From assembly GCA_902774295.1 (NCBI GenBank), contig CACYHP010000001.1, positions 1,240,001 through 1,304,000 of the forward strand: a DNA stretch of 64,000 bases, given 5' to 3'. A model generated the notes under the pieces. The model was not told where the DNA came from. It worked only from the letters and a program-made list of their open reading frames with translations, and made no database searches. The position numbers were made by a program, and so were the translations under genes. How positions within the stretch are numbered: position 1 is the first letter of the stretch; each line of letters starts with the position of its first letter. Source of the stretch: an uncultured Bacteroidia bacterium. Its GTDB lineage: Bacteria; Bacteroidota; Bacteroidia; Bacteroidales; F082. Positions 26,029-34,995 of this stretch are shown here, piece after piece.

Positions 26029-26549
26029 TTTGTGTTAATCAATTGATATTCAACCTGATCGATGAATCCTTCCGATGATTTGTACCATTGTTTTTTCACT
26101 CCGCATCTTTCAAATCCTAAGGATTCGAACAGGAACATGCTTTCAACGTTGGTTGCCAATACCAAAGCATATATCTGATTGAGTAACAATGTGTTAAAAC
26201 AATACTCCGACAATAATCCTATTGCGTTTTTGGCATAACCTTTGCCACGATATTTCTCGTCAATTAATACTCCGAAGCCCGCTCTCAAATTGAACTCGTC
26301 GTAATCATAAATGTCGATACATCCGACTTGAGCGCCGTTTTTCGTGTCTTCAATCATCAAACGGAGCTGTTTCTCGCTCATCAGGTCGTTGTTATTCAGC
26401 AGAAACTGCTCGATTTGACGCATCGAGAAGGGGACTCGTGTCTCGCTGTCGCGCCATACACGCATGTCGTTTTCCCAGCGATAAATCAATTCGGCATCGT
26501 TGGGTTCCGCGATTCTCAATGAGACAATATCGTTTTTAATAAACATCAT
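26025..26549 (-). CDS. GNAT-family N-acetyltransferase
   Basis: A 174-residue protein of the RimJ/RimL-like GNAT group. The acetyl-CoA binding segment is FGVLIDEKYRGKGYAKNAI near residues 92-110, followed by the typical ALVLATNVESMFLFESLGFERCG. The acceptor (a protein N-terminus or a small molecule) cannot be told. It is embedded in the dapF-mltG run by four-base overlaps on both sides. A TATCTTTG sequence on the minus strand (26554-26561), inside the end of dapF, could be an internal promoter, but it sits very close to the ATG. Confidence 0.85.
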   Translation of the reverse strand: MMFIKNDIVSLRIAEPNDAELIYRWENDMRVWRDSETRVPFSMRQIEQFLLNNNDLMSEKQLRLMIEDTKNGAQVGCIDIYDYDEFNLRAGFGVLIDEKYRGKGYAKNAIGLLSEYCFNTLLLNQIYALVLATNVESMFLFESLGFERCGVKKQWYKSSEGFIDQVEYQLINTK

Positions 26550-27355
26550 TTTGCAAAGATATAAAATCCGTCGAAGACATGTGTCGCCGGACCTGATAAT
26601 ACTATGTTTTTGATTGAATTTCCAGCTTTTTCAAACTTCACATTTAGTGTCGCGAGAGTCGTTTTAATGTTGATATTATCGCCTCCGTACCACAATGCCG
26701 CGGCTATTGCCGAAGCTGTGACGCCAGTGCCGCAGGCTAATGTCTCGTCTTCAACGCCACGCTCGAAAGTCCTGATATGATACTGATTGTCAATGACTTC
26801 CATAAAATCGACATTCACGCCGTCGTTGGAAATTTTCTTGTCATTTCTGATTTCAGCCCCATGTTTCCTGACGTCATAATTCTTTAAATTTTTGACGCGA
26901 GTCACGTAATGCGGCGAGCCGGTATTGATAAGGAGACGTTCGTCATTCAAATCATAGCTTTCGATGTCGCGCATGGTGATGGAGACCATGTATTCGTTGT
27001 CGGAATTCTTTGTGACCAAAGCTTTATGAATGCCGTCAATCGCTTCATATTCAATGTGTTGTGGCACCAAGCCTTCTTCTACGGCGAAAGCCGAGATACA
27101 TCTGCCGCCATTTCCACAGAAAGTGCTCTCGTGACCGTCGCAGTTGTAGTATTTCATCTTGAAATCATACTTTTCAGAAGGTAAAACAATAATTAAACCG
27201 TCTGCGCCGACACCTGTTCTGCGGTCACAAATTTCTTTAACCTCGTCGTCCGACAAATTGACAGGTGAATTTATGGCATTTATCATGACAAAATCGTTAC
27301 CCGCGCCATGATATTTACTGAACTTAATTTTATGATAATCAGAGCTTTGCATCAT
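26546..27355 (-). CDS. dapF: Diaminopimelate epimerase
   Basis: A 269-residue enzyme with both catalytic cysteines: C80 in STFCGNGGRC and C208 in ETLACGTG. The N-terminal FSKYHGAGNDFVMI is the usual DapF opening. It converts LL- to meso-diaminopimelate for lysine and peptidoglycan. Two start codons are adjacent (MM); the first is used here. It heads a run of four overlapping genes that ends with the phosphohexomutase, so a peptidoglycan precursor enzyme and the glycan-strand cutter MltG are coexpressed. Confidence 0.95.
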   Translation of the reverse strand: MMQSSDYHKIKFSKYHGAGNDFVMINAINSPVNLSDDEVKEICDRRTGVGADGLIIVLPSEKYDFKMKYYNCDGHESTFCGNGGRCISAFAVEEGLVPQHIEYEAIDGIHKALVTKNSDNEYMVSITMRDIESYDLNDERLLINTGSPHYVTRVKNLKNYDVRKHGAEIRNDKKISNDGVNVDFMEVIDNQYHIRTFERGVEDETLACGTGVTASAIAAALWYGGDNINIKTTLATLNVKFEKAGNSIKNIVLSGPATHVFDGFYIFAK

Positions 27356-27489
27356 TGTTTAAAAATATTTCACCAAAAGAAAAAGTTTGGCAAGAAATTT
27401 GTTGTAAAAATAGTAAATATTTTTGAAGAAGGCACAAGAATATTAAAAATTTAGCGTTAATAAGCTAAGAAACTTTAAAACTTAGTAAA

Positions 27490-28533
27490 ATGAAGAAGTT
27501 GATTTTTTTAATTGGAATGGTGTGTGTGGCTCTGGTTAGTAGGGCTGATGGTGTTAATTTTTCTGATGCAGCTGAAAAAACTGTTAATACGGTGGTTCAT
27601 ATTCAAGCAGAGATTGTGACGCGTGGAAACAGTTACTATGACTTTTTTGGACCACTGCTTGAGCAGATTTATGGCAGACGTATTCAGGTACCTGACAATG
27701 TGTCGATTGGCTTCGGCTCCGGTGTCGTGATTTCTCCTGACGGATATATCGTAACCAACAATCACGTTGTGGAAAATGCGAGGAAAGTTGTGGTGACATT
27801 CAACGACAAGCACAAAAGAGAGGCGACGATTATCGGCACGGATCCGACTACTGATATCGCTTTGATTAAGGTCGATGCCGAGAATCTTGAATTCCTCACT
27901 TTCGGCGATTCCGACAAGGTAAGAGTTGGCGAGTGGGTGCTTGCAGTCGGTAACCCATTTAACCTGACGTCAACAGTTACTGCCGGTATTGTGAGCGCTA
28001 AGGCAAGGAATATCAATATTTTAGGTGAAGGCACCATTGAGTCGTTCATTCAGACTGATGCTGCCGTGAATCCAGGTAACAGTGGCGGAGCTTTGGTCAA
28101 TATCAACGGCGATTTGATCGGCATCAATGCGGCAATAGCTTCACGCACAGGCGGTTATCAAGGCTATTCGTTCGCTATCCCTTCTAATATCGCCAAAAAA
28201 GTCGTTGAGGACTTCCTGATTTATGGCTCGCTTCAACGCGCTTATCTCGGCATTTCAATGATTGAAATTACTGAGGAGTTTGGCGATTACAAAGGTCTTG
28301 ATTACCTTTCTGGAGTTTACGTTGCCGATGTTTTCCAAGGTGGCGCAGCTCAGAAGGCAGGTATAAAGAAAGATGATATCATATTGAGTGTCAACGGATT
28401 GACAGTCGACACCCGTGCTCAGCTGATGGGCGCATTGGGACAATACCGTCCGGGTGATGTGGTGGATGTGAAAATTAAACGTGGTGATAAAGAAAAGATA
28501 ATTAAGGTGACTCTGACGAGTTATCCTCAATAA
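27490..28533 (+). CDS. HtrA/Deg-type serine protease with one PDZ domain
   Basis: A 347-residue exported protease (signal peptide about 1-19). The catalytic triad is complete: H92 in VTNNHVVENA, D122 in TDIALIKV, S198 in GNSGGALV. One PDZ domain follows at about 250-345 (YLGISMIEI, GVYVADVFQGGAAQKAGIKKDDIILSVNG). Many Bacteroidales DegQ-type proteins are near 500 residues with two PDZ domains, so this is a short, DegS/HhoA-like form. It is likely a periplasmic quality-control protease. The primary sigma factor gene starts 12 bases after its stop, which suggests cotranscription. Confidence 0.92.
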   Translation: MKKLIFLIGMVCVALVSRADGVNFSDAAEKTVNTVVHIQAEIVTRGNSYYDFFGPLLEQIYGRRIQVPDNVSIGFGSGVVISPDGYIVTNNHVVENARKVVVTFNDKHKREATIIGTDPTTDIALIKVDAENLEFLTFGDSDKVRVGEWVLAVGNPFNLTSTVTAGIVSAKARNINILGEGTIESFIQTDAAVNPGNSGGALVNINGDLIGINAAIASRTGGYQGYSFAIPSNIAKKVVEDFLIYGSLQRAYLGISMIEITEEFGDYKGLDYLSGVYVADVFQGGAAQKAGIKKDDIILSVNGLTVDTRAQLMGALGQYRPGDVVDVKIKRGDKEKIIKVTLTSYPQ

Positions 28534-28545
28534 AACAATAAAGAT

Positions 28546-29412
28546 ATGAGACAATTAAAGATTTCTAAATCAATAACAAACCGTGAGCAGGGCTCGCTCG
28601 ACAAATACCTCGCTGACATAGCGAAGGAGCCTATGATAAGCCCTGATGAGGAAGTTGAACTCGCACAGAAGATAAAGCTGGGCGATCAGATTGCCCTCGA
28701 CAAGCTGGTGAGAGCCAACCTCAGATTCGTGGTTTCCGTTGCAAAACAATATCAAAATCAAGGTCTTAGCCTCGCTGACTTGATTAACGAAGGTAATGTG
28801 GGACTCATCAAGGCGGCGCAACGTTTCGATGAGACGAAAGGCTTCAAATTCATCTCGTATGCGGTGTGGTGGATTCGTCAGGCCATTCTTCAGGCCGTCG
28901 CCGAGCAGTCACGTATGGTGCGACTGCCGCTGAATCAGGTGGGATTCTTGAGCCGTGTGAAGAAGACGGCGTCATATCTTGAGCAGCTTTACCAGCGCAA
29001 GCCGACGATAAAGGAAATTGCCGACGAGCTTGAGATGCCGGAAGAAAAGATTGAATCGATAATGAAGATCAGTGCCAAAGAGGTCTCAATGGACGCGCCA
29101 GTCACTGGAGACGACGATTTGACATTCATCGATACCGTAATCCCGGAAGACAACAACGATGCCGACAAACATATAGTCTCTGAGACTGAGTCAGCCGAGA
29201 TAAAACGTTCATTATCAGTGCTTACCGAGAAAGAGCGTTTGGTCATAACTTATTATTTCGGACTGGAGTCAAGTCATGCATACACATTGGAGGAAATCGG
29301 TTATATGCTTGATATGACACGTGAACGAGTGCGTCAGGTGAAAGACAAAGCTTTGAAAAAACTGAGAGCACGTTCGAAAAAAAGTTTGCTGCATGTGTTC
29401 AATGAAGACTAA
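28546..29412 (+). CDS. rpoD: RNA polymerase primary sigma factor (short Bacteroidota form)
   Basis: A 288-residue sigma-70 factor. Region 1.2 (GSLDKYLADIAKEPMISPDEE), region 2 (LRFVVSVAKQYQNQGLSLADLINEG, then KFISYAVWWIRQAI), region 3 and region 4 with its helix-turn-helix (YTLEEIGYMLDMTRERVRQV) are all present. It lacks the long N-terminal region 1.1 of E. coli RpoD, as expected for the primary sigma of Bacteroidota, which reads TTTG/TAnnTTTG promoters. Those are the elements found before many genes in this window. It is followed by a -7 element for yidC. Confidence 0.95.
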   Translation: MRQLKISKSITNREQGSLDKYLADIAKEPMISPDEEVELAQKIKLGDQIALDKLVRANLRFVVSVAKQYQNQGLSLADLINEGNVGLIKAAQRFDETKGFKFISYAVWWIRQAILQAVAEQSRMVRLPLNQVGFLSRVKKTASYLEQLYQRKPTIKEIADELEMPEEKIESIMKISAKEVSMDAPVTGDDDLTFIDTVIPEDNNDADKHIVSETESAEIKRSLSVLTEKERLVITYYFGLESSHAYTLEEIGYMLDMTRERVRQVKDKALKKLRARSKKSLLHVFNED

Positions 29413-29419
29413 ATTTTTG

Positions 29420-29427
29420 TAATTTTG
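29420..29427 (+). promoter_or_regulatory. -7 promoter element (TAATTTTG) for yidC
   Basis: TAATTTTG lies 28 bases upstream of the ATG at 29456. It supports that ATG over the TTG at 29435. Confidence 0.55.
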
Positions 29428-29455
29428 CGCCTCATTGTTTGAAAAAATTTTTTTT

Positions 29456-31390
29456 ATGAATAAAAATTCAATTATTGGCATTGTCCTTATTATAGGAATT
29501 TTGGTGGGATGGTCAATTTGGGTTACACCATCTAAAGAGGAAATCGCAAGACAGAGAGAGATTCAGGACTCTATATATCAAGCAAATAGAGCACGTTATA
29601 TCGCGGATTCGATACGTTTCATGGAGGCGCAAAAGGCAGCGGAACAGCAGCTGTCGACACAAGCTGAGACCAACGACGCGTCAGACGCTGTGATGCGTGA
29701 TAAATATGGCGTTTTCACCACAACAGCAAAGGGCGAGGAACAGCTTTATACTATTGAAAATGATGTCCTTAAGATGACTTTGACGACAAAGGGCGCATAT
29801 GTCAAGACAGTTGAGCTGAAAGACTATAAAACATGGGATTCACTGCCTCTGATCGGCTTCGACGAAAACACATCGAAGTTCAATCTTTCGTTCTTCGCAT
29901 CAAATAGAAATATCAATACTATTGATTTGTTCTTTACTCCATATTTGAATAATTATCCATACGATGGAGACGGAAAAATCGTGGTGGGCGAGAAACCGGT
30001 AGTCTTAAGCTTTAGAGCTTACTCCGATGATTTGACAGATGTGTTGAACCCTAACCAATATATTGAATTTATATATACCATCACAAAAGATGAATATATG
30101 GTTGATTTCGATGTGAAGACCGTTAATATGAAGAACATCATCGCATCGAACACCAATTTCATCACAATTGACTGGTATGTCGACCTTCTGAAGCAGGAAA
30201 AAGCTGTTGACCGTTACAATGGCTCCAATGTATATTACAAGTTCTTAAGCGATGACGTTGAATCACTTAGCGGCGACCGTGGCGGTGAGAAAGATGGCGA
30301 GAAAGACCTTCGTTCCAACCTCAAATGGCTGTCGTTCAAACAGCGTTTCTTCAGCTATTCGTTGATTGCAAAGGATTATTTCAACTCGGCAATCGTTGGT
30401 TTGAAGACCGATGTCAGAAGCACAAATCCACGTTATCTCAAGACAATGTATGCAGCTGTTGATGTGCCGTTTGACGCATTCCAGGAGAATAATACTTTGG
30501 CAATGCAGTTTTATTTTGGTCCTAACAGCTTGAAAATCATGGATAAGTATGATCTTGACCTCGACAAGCAGATTCCTCTTGGCGGTAAGCTTGTGGGCTG
30601 GATCAACAGATATATCGTTGTCAATGTGTTCGATTGGCTTGGCAGCTATGGCTGGAACTACGGTATCGTGATTTTGGTCCTGACCATCATCATCAAGCTG
30701 GCTCTGATGCCGTTTGCATATAAATCGTATCAGTCAACAGCTAAGATGCGTGTTTTGAAGCCTGAAATCGACGAAATCAACGCTAAATATCCTGATGAGA
30801 AGGACAACATGAAGAAACAGCAGGCGGTGATGGATCTCTACAAGAAAGCCGGTGCCAGCCCGACATCAGGCTGCTTGCCGATGTTACTGCAGCTGCCTAT
30901 TTTGTGGGCTGTGTTCCGTTTCTTCCCGTCGAGTATCGAGCTTCGTCAGCAGCCGTTCCTTTGGGCAGATGACCTCTCGACATACGACAGCATCCTCGAC
31001 CTTGGCTTCAACATCCCGTTCTACGGCGACCACGTAAGTTTGTTCACATTATTGATGACCGTTACGACAATTCTTTACACCTATATCAATAATAAGCAGA
31101 TGGCGGCCACTAACCAGCAGGGCATGAAGGGAATGAAGGTCATGATGTACATCATGCCAATCATGTTCCTCGGATTGTTCAATAGCTATTCAGCTGGTTT
31201 GAGCTACTATTATATGCTGGTGAATATCATCACCTTCATCCAGATGTACTTGTTCAGAGTGTTCACTGATGAAGACAAGCTTCGTAAGAAAATTGAGCTC
31301 GCTAAACAGAGACCAGTGAAGAAGTCGAGATTCCAGAAGAGACTGGAGGAGATGCAGAAACAGCAGCAACAGGCTCAACGCAAACGTTAA
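29456..31390 (+). CDS. yidC: Membrane protein insertase YidC
   Basis: A 644-residue protein: an N-terminal membrane anchor (about 3-21), a large periplasmic beta domain (about 60-370), and a C-terminal insertase core with helices near 395-415, 475-495, 520-545 and 560-600. The core patterns GWNYGIVILVLTIIIKLALMP and SPTSGCLPMLLQLPILWAVFR are typical of YidC/Oxa1. The tail is basic (KKSRFQKRLEE). It inserts and folds inner-membrane proteins with or without SecYEG. The ATG at 29456 is chosen because it follows the promoter and begins directly with the signal anchor. Confidence 0.95.
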   Translation: MNKNSIIGIVLIIGILVGWSIWVTPSKEEIARQREIQDSIYQANRARYIADSIRFMEAQKAAEQQLSTQAETNDASDAVMRDKYGVFTTTAKGEEQLYTIENDVLKMTLTTKGAYVKTVELKDYKTWDSLPLIGFDENTSKFNLSFFASNRNINTIDLFFTPYLNNYPYDGDGKIVVGEKPVVLSFRAYSDDLTDVLNPNQYIEFIYTITKDEYMVDFDVKTVNMKNIIASNTNFITIDWYVDLLKQEKAVDRYNGSNVYYKFLSDDVESLSGDRGGEKDGEKDLRSNLKWLSFKQRFFSYSLIAKDYFNSAIVGLKTDVRSTNPRYLKTMYAAVDVPFDAFQENNTLAMQFYFGPNSLKIMDKYDLDLDKQIPLGGKLVGWINRYIVVNVFDWLGSYGWNYGIVILVLTIIIKLALMPFAYKSYQSTAKMRVLKPEIDEINAKYPDEKDNMKKQQAVMDLYKKAGASPTSGCLPMLLQLPILWAVFRFFPSSIELRQQPFLWADDLSTYDSILDLGFNIPFYGDHVSLFTLLMTVTTILYTYINNKQMAATNQQGMKGMKVMMYIMPIMFLGLFNSYSAGLSYYYMLVNIITFIQMYLFRVFTDEDKLRKKIELAKQRPVKKSRFQKRLEEMQKQQQQAQRKR

Positions 31391-31396
31391 CAACAA

Positions 31397-31487
31397 CGTC
31401 ATTTCGAGCGACCGTGGGGAGTTGAGAAATCTCCAACAAATAATGGATGAGATTTCTCCATTCCGCTTCGCTTCAGTCGAAATGACG
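31397..31487. repeat. REP-like inverted repeat between yidC and aroK
   Basis: CGTCATTTCGA (31397-31407) is inverted as TCGAAATGACG (31477-31487), and an inner GAGAAATCTC is matched by GAGATTTCTC. The whole can fold into a long hairpin. The same motifs occur at 1426-1520 (inside a gene) and in part at 39184-39240. Confidence 0.85.
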
Positions 31488-31497
31488 GCTTGAGAAT

Positions 31498-32010
31498 ATG
31501 TTACCAGACAGGATTTATATCATCGGTTATATGTGTTCCGGGAAGTCGTCGATTTCGCGGAAATTAGCGGCACGATTAGGCTATGAGCCGTACGACACCG
31601 ATGATTTGTTCGAAGAGAGGTATCATATCTGCGTACAGGATTTCTTTGAGAAATACGGCGAGGATTATTTCCGGAAGTTTGAATCGGAGATTCTGAAAAA
31701 GACAGGCGAGATGCATCATGTGGTAGTTTCCACGGGTGGCGGAACGCCTTGTTTTTTTGATAATATGCAGTGGATGAACGAAAATGGGACAACGGTCTTT
31801 GTAAAAGTTAGTCCGCAGACTGCTTTCCACAGAATCATGAACGCGAAACGCAAACGTCCTTTGGTATATGGAAAATCTGAAGAGGAGTTGCGTAAATACA
31901 TTGAAAACCATTACAATTCGCGTCTGCCGATGTATGAACAGGCGAATTTTATTGTAAAAGGTGAGAACTTTGATATTGAAGAGGTTATCAAATATCTATC
32001 TCAACTCTAA
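31498..32010 (+). CDS. aroK: Shikimate kinase
   Basis: A 170-residue kinase with the P-loop GYMCSGKSS at residues 9-17, the substrate-binding aspartates in YDTDDLFE, VSTGGGTPCF, and KRKRPLVYGKSEEE in the lid region. It phosphorylates shikimate at the 3-hydroxyl with ATP. Length is normal. It lies 10 bases after a REP-like hairpin that separates it from yidC, so it may or may not be read from the yidC promoter. The last 15 bases overlap the convergent RlmD-like gene. Confidence 0.93.
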   Translation: MLPDRIYIIGYMCSGKSSISRKLAARLGYEPYDTDDLFEERYHICVQDFFEKYGEDYFRKFESEILKKTGEMHHVVVSTGGGTPCFFDNMQWMNENGTTVFVKVSPQTAFHRIMNAKRKRPLVYGKSEEELRKYIENHYNSRLPMYEQANFIVKGENFDIEEVIKYLSQL

Positions 32011-33423
32011 AAGCACCACGTTTTCTACATGCTGAGTGTGCGGGAACATATCCACAGGCTGCACGGCTTTCACAGCATACAAATCATCAAGTAATTGTAA
32101 ATCACGGGCTTGCGTGGCTGGATTACAGCTGACGTAGACAATCTTCTTAGCCTGAATCTTCTTGAGTTGTTCGATGACTTTGTCGGCCATTCCTGCACGA
32201 GGCGGGTCGGTGACGATGAAATCAGGTTTGCCATGCTCGGCAATGAACTCGTCAGTGAGCACCTTCGCCATGTCGCCGGCGAAGAAACTGGTATTTGTGA
32301 TGTTATTGAACTGCTCGTTGATCTTAGCGTCGACGATAGCTTCTTCAACGTATTCGATGCCGACTACCTGCTTCACGAAACGTGAGAAATACAAGGCGAT
32401 AGTGCCTGTTCCGGTGTAGAGGTCGTACATCAGTTCGTCGCCATGAACGTTGGCGAGGTCGAATGCAGCCTTGTAAAGCCTTTCCGCCTGATACACGTTG
32501 GTCTGGAAGAACGAGACCGGACCAACACGGAACTTCAGGTCGTCGAATCCAGGACGTGGTGACTTCATCGTTTCAACCAGATAAGACTCGCCTTTGAGGC
32601 ATTCGAACGGCAAATCTGAAATCGTGTCGTTGAATTTGCTGTTGATGACGAGCATCAGTGAGATTATTTGAGGGAACTGTGCCGAGAGGGCAGGGATGAG
32701 CTCGTTTCTGACGATGTCGTTCTCCTCGTTTATCACGATGATGACCATGAATTCGCCTTTGCCGTTGCAACGAATGATGACGTTGCGCATGGTGCCTTGG
32801 TGAGCTCTCACGTTATGATATGAGAGCTTGTGTTTCATGGTGAGATCCTTGATAAACAAGCGGATATCGTTCGACGGGTCGGCTTGCAGATAGCATTTCT
32901 CGATGTCGATGACGCGGTCGAACAAGCCTGGCAGATGGTAGCCAAAGCCTTTGCAGTCTTCCTCTGTATAGGTGCCTGCAGGAGCGCCGTCGGTGAGCCA
33001 TTTGCGGTTCGAGAAGCTGTATTCGAGCTTGTTACGATAGTAAAACTGTTTCTCGCAGCCTAAAATCGGCATAATCTCAGGGTATTCGATCTTCCCGATG
33101 CGGTCGAAATTATCTTTAATCTGCTTCTGTTTGTAATACAGTTGCCATTGATAGTCAAGGTGTTGCCATTTGCAGCCGCCACATAGGCCGAAGTGTTGGC
33201 AGACCGGCTTCACTCGCTTGTCGGATTCCTTTTTTATGTTGAGAATCTTGCCGTCGAAGCAATTGGATTTCTTCTTAAACACTTGGAGATCAACGATATC
33301 GCCTGGTGCTCCGAATGGGATAAACACTACTTTCTCTTCCGGCTTGGCAATGCTCATGCCTTCCGAACCGGCGTCGATGATTTCGACGTCCTCAATAAAC
33401 TGTGGCTGCTTAATTTTTTTCAT
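31996..33423 (-). CDS. rlmD: 23S rRNA (uracil-5-)-methyltransferase, RlmD/RumA family
   Basis: A 475-residue enzyme with an N-terminal TRAM-like domain (about 8-65), the Fe-S cysteine set (CQHFGLCGGCKW near 78-89, with a partner cysteine near residue 167), the SAM domain with MYDLYTGTGTIALYFSRF, and the catalytic cysteine in VYVSCNPATQARDL. Family members methylate the C5 of a specific uridine in 23S rRNA or tRNA. The exact site (U1939 for RlmD) is inferred from similarity and could differ. It is divergent from nnr with back-to-back promoters and overlaps aroK at the 3' end. Confidence 0.88.
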   Translation of the reverse strand: MKKIKQPQFIEDVEIIDAGSEGMSIAKPEEKVVFIPFGAPGDIVDLQVFKKKSNCFDGKILNIKKESDKRVKPVCQHFGLCGGCKWQHLDYQWQLYYKQKQIKDNFDRIGKIEYPEIMPILGCEKQFYYRNKLEYSFSNRKWLTDGAPAGTYTEEDCKGFGYHLPGLFDRVIDIEKCYLQADPSNDIRLFIKDLTMKHKLSYHNVRAHQGTMRNVIIRCNGKGEFMVIIVINEENDIVRNELIPALSAQFPQIISLMLVINSKFNDTISDLPFECLKGESYLVETMKSPRPGFDDLKFRVGPVSFFQTNVYQAERLYKAAFDLANVHGDELMYDLYTGTGTIALYFSRFVKQVVGIEYVEEAIVDAKINEQFNNITNTSFFAGDMAKVLTDEFIAEHGKPDFIVTDPPRAGMADKVIEQLKKIQAKKIVYVSCNPATQARDLQLLDDLYAVKAVQPVDMFPHTQHVENVVLLELR

Positions 33424-33427
33424 GCTG

Positions 33428-33435
33428 CAAAATTA
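33428..33435 (-). promoter_or_regulatory. -7 promoter element (TAATTTTG) for rlmD
   Basis: TAATTTTG on the minus strand, four bases upstream of the ATG at 33423. The transcript would have a very short leader or none. Confidence 0.5.
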
Positions 33436-33444
33436 CAAAAATAT

Positions 33445-33452
33445 TATCTTTG
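33445..33452 (+). promoter_or_regulatory. -7 promoter element (TATCTTTG) for nnr
   Basis: TATCTTTG, 16 bases upstream of the ATG at 33469. It supports that start against a much longer open frame from 33193 that runs antisense through rlmD. Confidence 0.65.
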
Positions 33453-33468
33453 CAAAAAATTAAATAAC

Positions 33469-34968
33469 ATGAAAATTCCAACAATTCAAACCGCTCGTGC
33501 AGCTGACGCTTATACCATTGAGAATGAGCCGATTAGCTCTGTCGATTTGATGGAGCGTGCTGCTACCCAGATCTATTTCTGGCTGATGCGTAACTTGAAG
33601 TCGAAAGAGGTGTCAATAAAGATATTCTGCGGGATGGGCAACAACGGCGGCGACGGGCTTGTCTTGGCGCGGCTGCTGGCGACAAATGATATTTTTGCGC
33701 AGGTTTATATTGTTCATGTGAGTGATAATTTCAGCCACGACTGCGAGGTGAACTACGAGCGATTGAAAGAGATTCCGGAAGTCCCGATGTATGGCATTTT
33801 CTCGAAAGAGGATTTTCCAAAAATCGACGATAACGACATCATAATCGATGCGCTGTTCGGCTCGGGCTTGAGTCGTCCTTTGGAGGGATTGGCAGCTGAG
33901 ATGGTAAATCATATCAATGATAATCAAGCGATTAGGATTGCAATAGACATAGCTTCAGGATTGTACGGCGACTCTATCGGCATACCAACAAATCCTATTG
34001 TTCGCGCTGATTATACTGTCTCGATGCAGTTTCCGAAGATGGCGTTCCTGTATCCCGAAAACGAGCCTTTTGTTGGGAAATGGGAGGTTTTGGATATCAA
34101 GATTCATCCGGATTACATTGAAAATGTGGAGACAGCGAATTTCTACACCACTTTGGATGTCATCAAGCCGTTGCTTCATAAACGCGGGAAACATTCGCAC
34201 AAAGGCACCTACGGCCACGCCCTGCTTATTTCCGGCTCAACAGGAAAAACAGGTGCTGCTTTGTTGGCTTCTGAAGCATGTCTTCGTTCAGGCGTCGGTT
34301 TGCTGACTACACATCTGCCAAAATCCGCTATGCTGCCATTGCAGATTTATATGCCAGAGGCGATGATAAGTCCTGATAAGTCTGATAATTGCTTCTCGCA
34401 AGTGCCTGATTTGCAGCCGTATAACGCTGTAGGAGTTGGCCCCGGACTGGGAAAATCCAAAGAGACTGCCAACGCTTTAAAGCGTCTTATCCAGGAAGCG
34501 AAAGTGCCGATGGTTCTTGATGCCGATGCCTTGAATATCATTTCCGAAAACAAGACATGGCTGTCATTTTTACCAGAAAGGACTATCATCACACCGCATC
34601 CGAAGGAGTTTGAGCGTTTGTTTGGCAAGACCGACAACTCGCAGCAGCGCCTTGAGCTTCAGCGTGAGATGTCGAAACAATACAATATCATCATTGTTTT
34701 GAAAGGAGCCAACACGTCGATTACCTTCCCGAATGGAAGCTGTTTCTTCAATTCTACAGGAAACCCCGGCATGGCGACGGCTGGCAGCGGCGATGTCCTG
34801 ACAGGCATCATATTGTCGCTCTTGGCTCAACGTTATACTCCGGAAGAGGCAGCAATCATTGGTGTTTTCATGCATGGTAGGGCAGGAGATAAGGCAGCGG
34901 CGGAAAGAGGCATGGAGACGATGATCGCAAGGGATATTACTCATAGTTTAGAGTTTAGAGTAGTTTAA
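33469..34968 (+). CDS. nnr: Bifunctional NAD(P)H-hydrate repair enzyme
   Basis: A 499-residue two-domain protein. The N-terminal part (about 1-215) is the epimerase domain (YjeF_N) with FCGMGNNGGDGLVLARLL and DALFGSGLSRPLEG. The C-terminal part (about 225-499) is the ADP/ATP-dependent dehydratase with GSTGKTGAALLASEACLRSG, ITPHPKEFERL and ATAGSGDVLTGI. Together they repair damaged hydrated NADH and NADPH. Size matches the bifunctional form. It is followed by a 27-base gap with AGTTTA-type repeats and then a CapA-like gene. Confidence 0.94.
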   Translation: MKIPTIQTARAADAYTIENEPISSVDLMERAATQIYFWLMRNLKSKEVSIKIFCGMGNNGGDGLVLARLLATNDIFAQVYIVHVSDNFSHDCEVNYERLKEIPEVPMYGIFSKEDFPKIDDNDIIIDALFGSGLSRPLEGLAAEMVNHINDNQAIRIAIDIASGLYGDSIGIPTNPIVRADYTVSMQFPKMAFLYPENEPFVGKWEVLDIKIHPDYIENVETANFYTTLDVIKPLLHKRGKHSHKGTYGHALLISGSTGKTGAALLASEACLRSGVGLLTTHLPKSAMLPLQIYMPEAMISPDKSDNCFSQVPDLQPYNAVGVGPGLGKSKETANALKRLIQEAKVPMVLDADALNIISENKTWLSFLPERTIITPHPKEFERLFGKTDNSQQRLELQREMSKQYNIIIVLKGANTSITFPNGSCFFNSTGNPGMATAGSGDVLTGIILSLLAQRYTPEEAAIIGVFMHGRAGDKAAAERGMETMIARDITHSLEFRVV

Positions 34969-34995
34969 CAGTTTAATAGTTTAAAGAGTCAGCAG

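Noticed and set aside
26554..26561. Internal promoter for the GNAT gene
   Set aside because: TATCTTTG matches, but it lies four bases from the ATG inside dapF. It may be a chance coding match, so it is not listed as a separate feature.
31397..31487. Possible CRISPR or small RNA gene
   Set aside because: It is a single inverted repeat without spacer-repeat structure. Its motifs recur elsewhere as a dispersed repeat.
33193..33468. A long 5' extension of the nnr frame running antisense through rlmD
   Set aside because: It would delete the rlmD promoter and start from its antisense. The -7 element at 33445 and the family N-terminus both point to the ATG at 33469.
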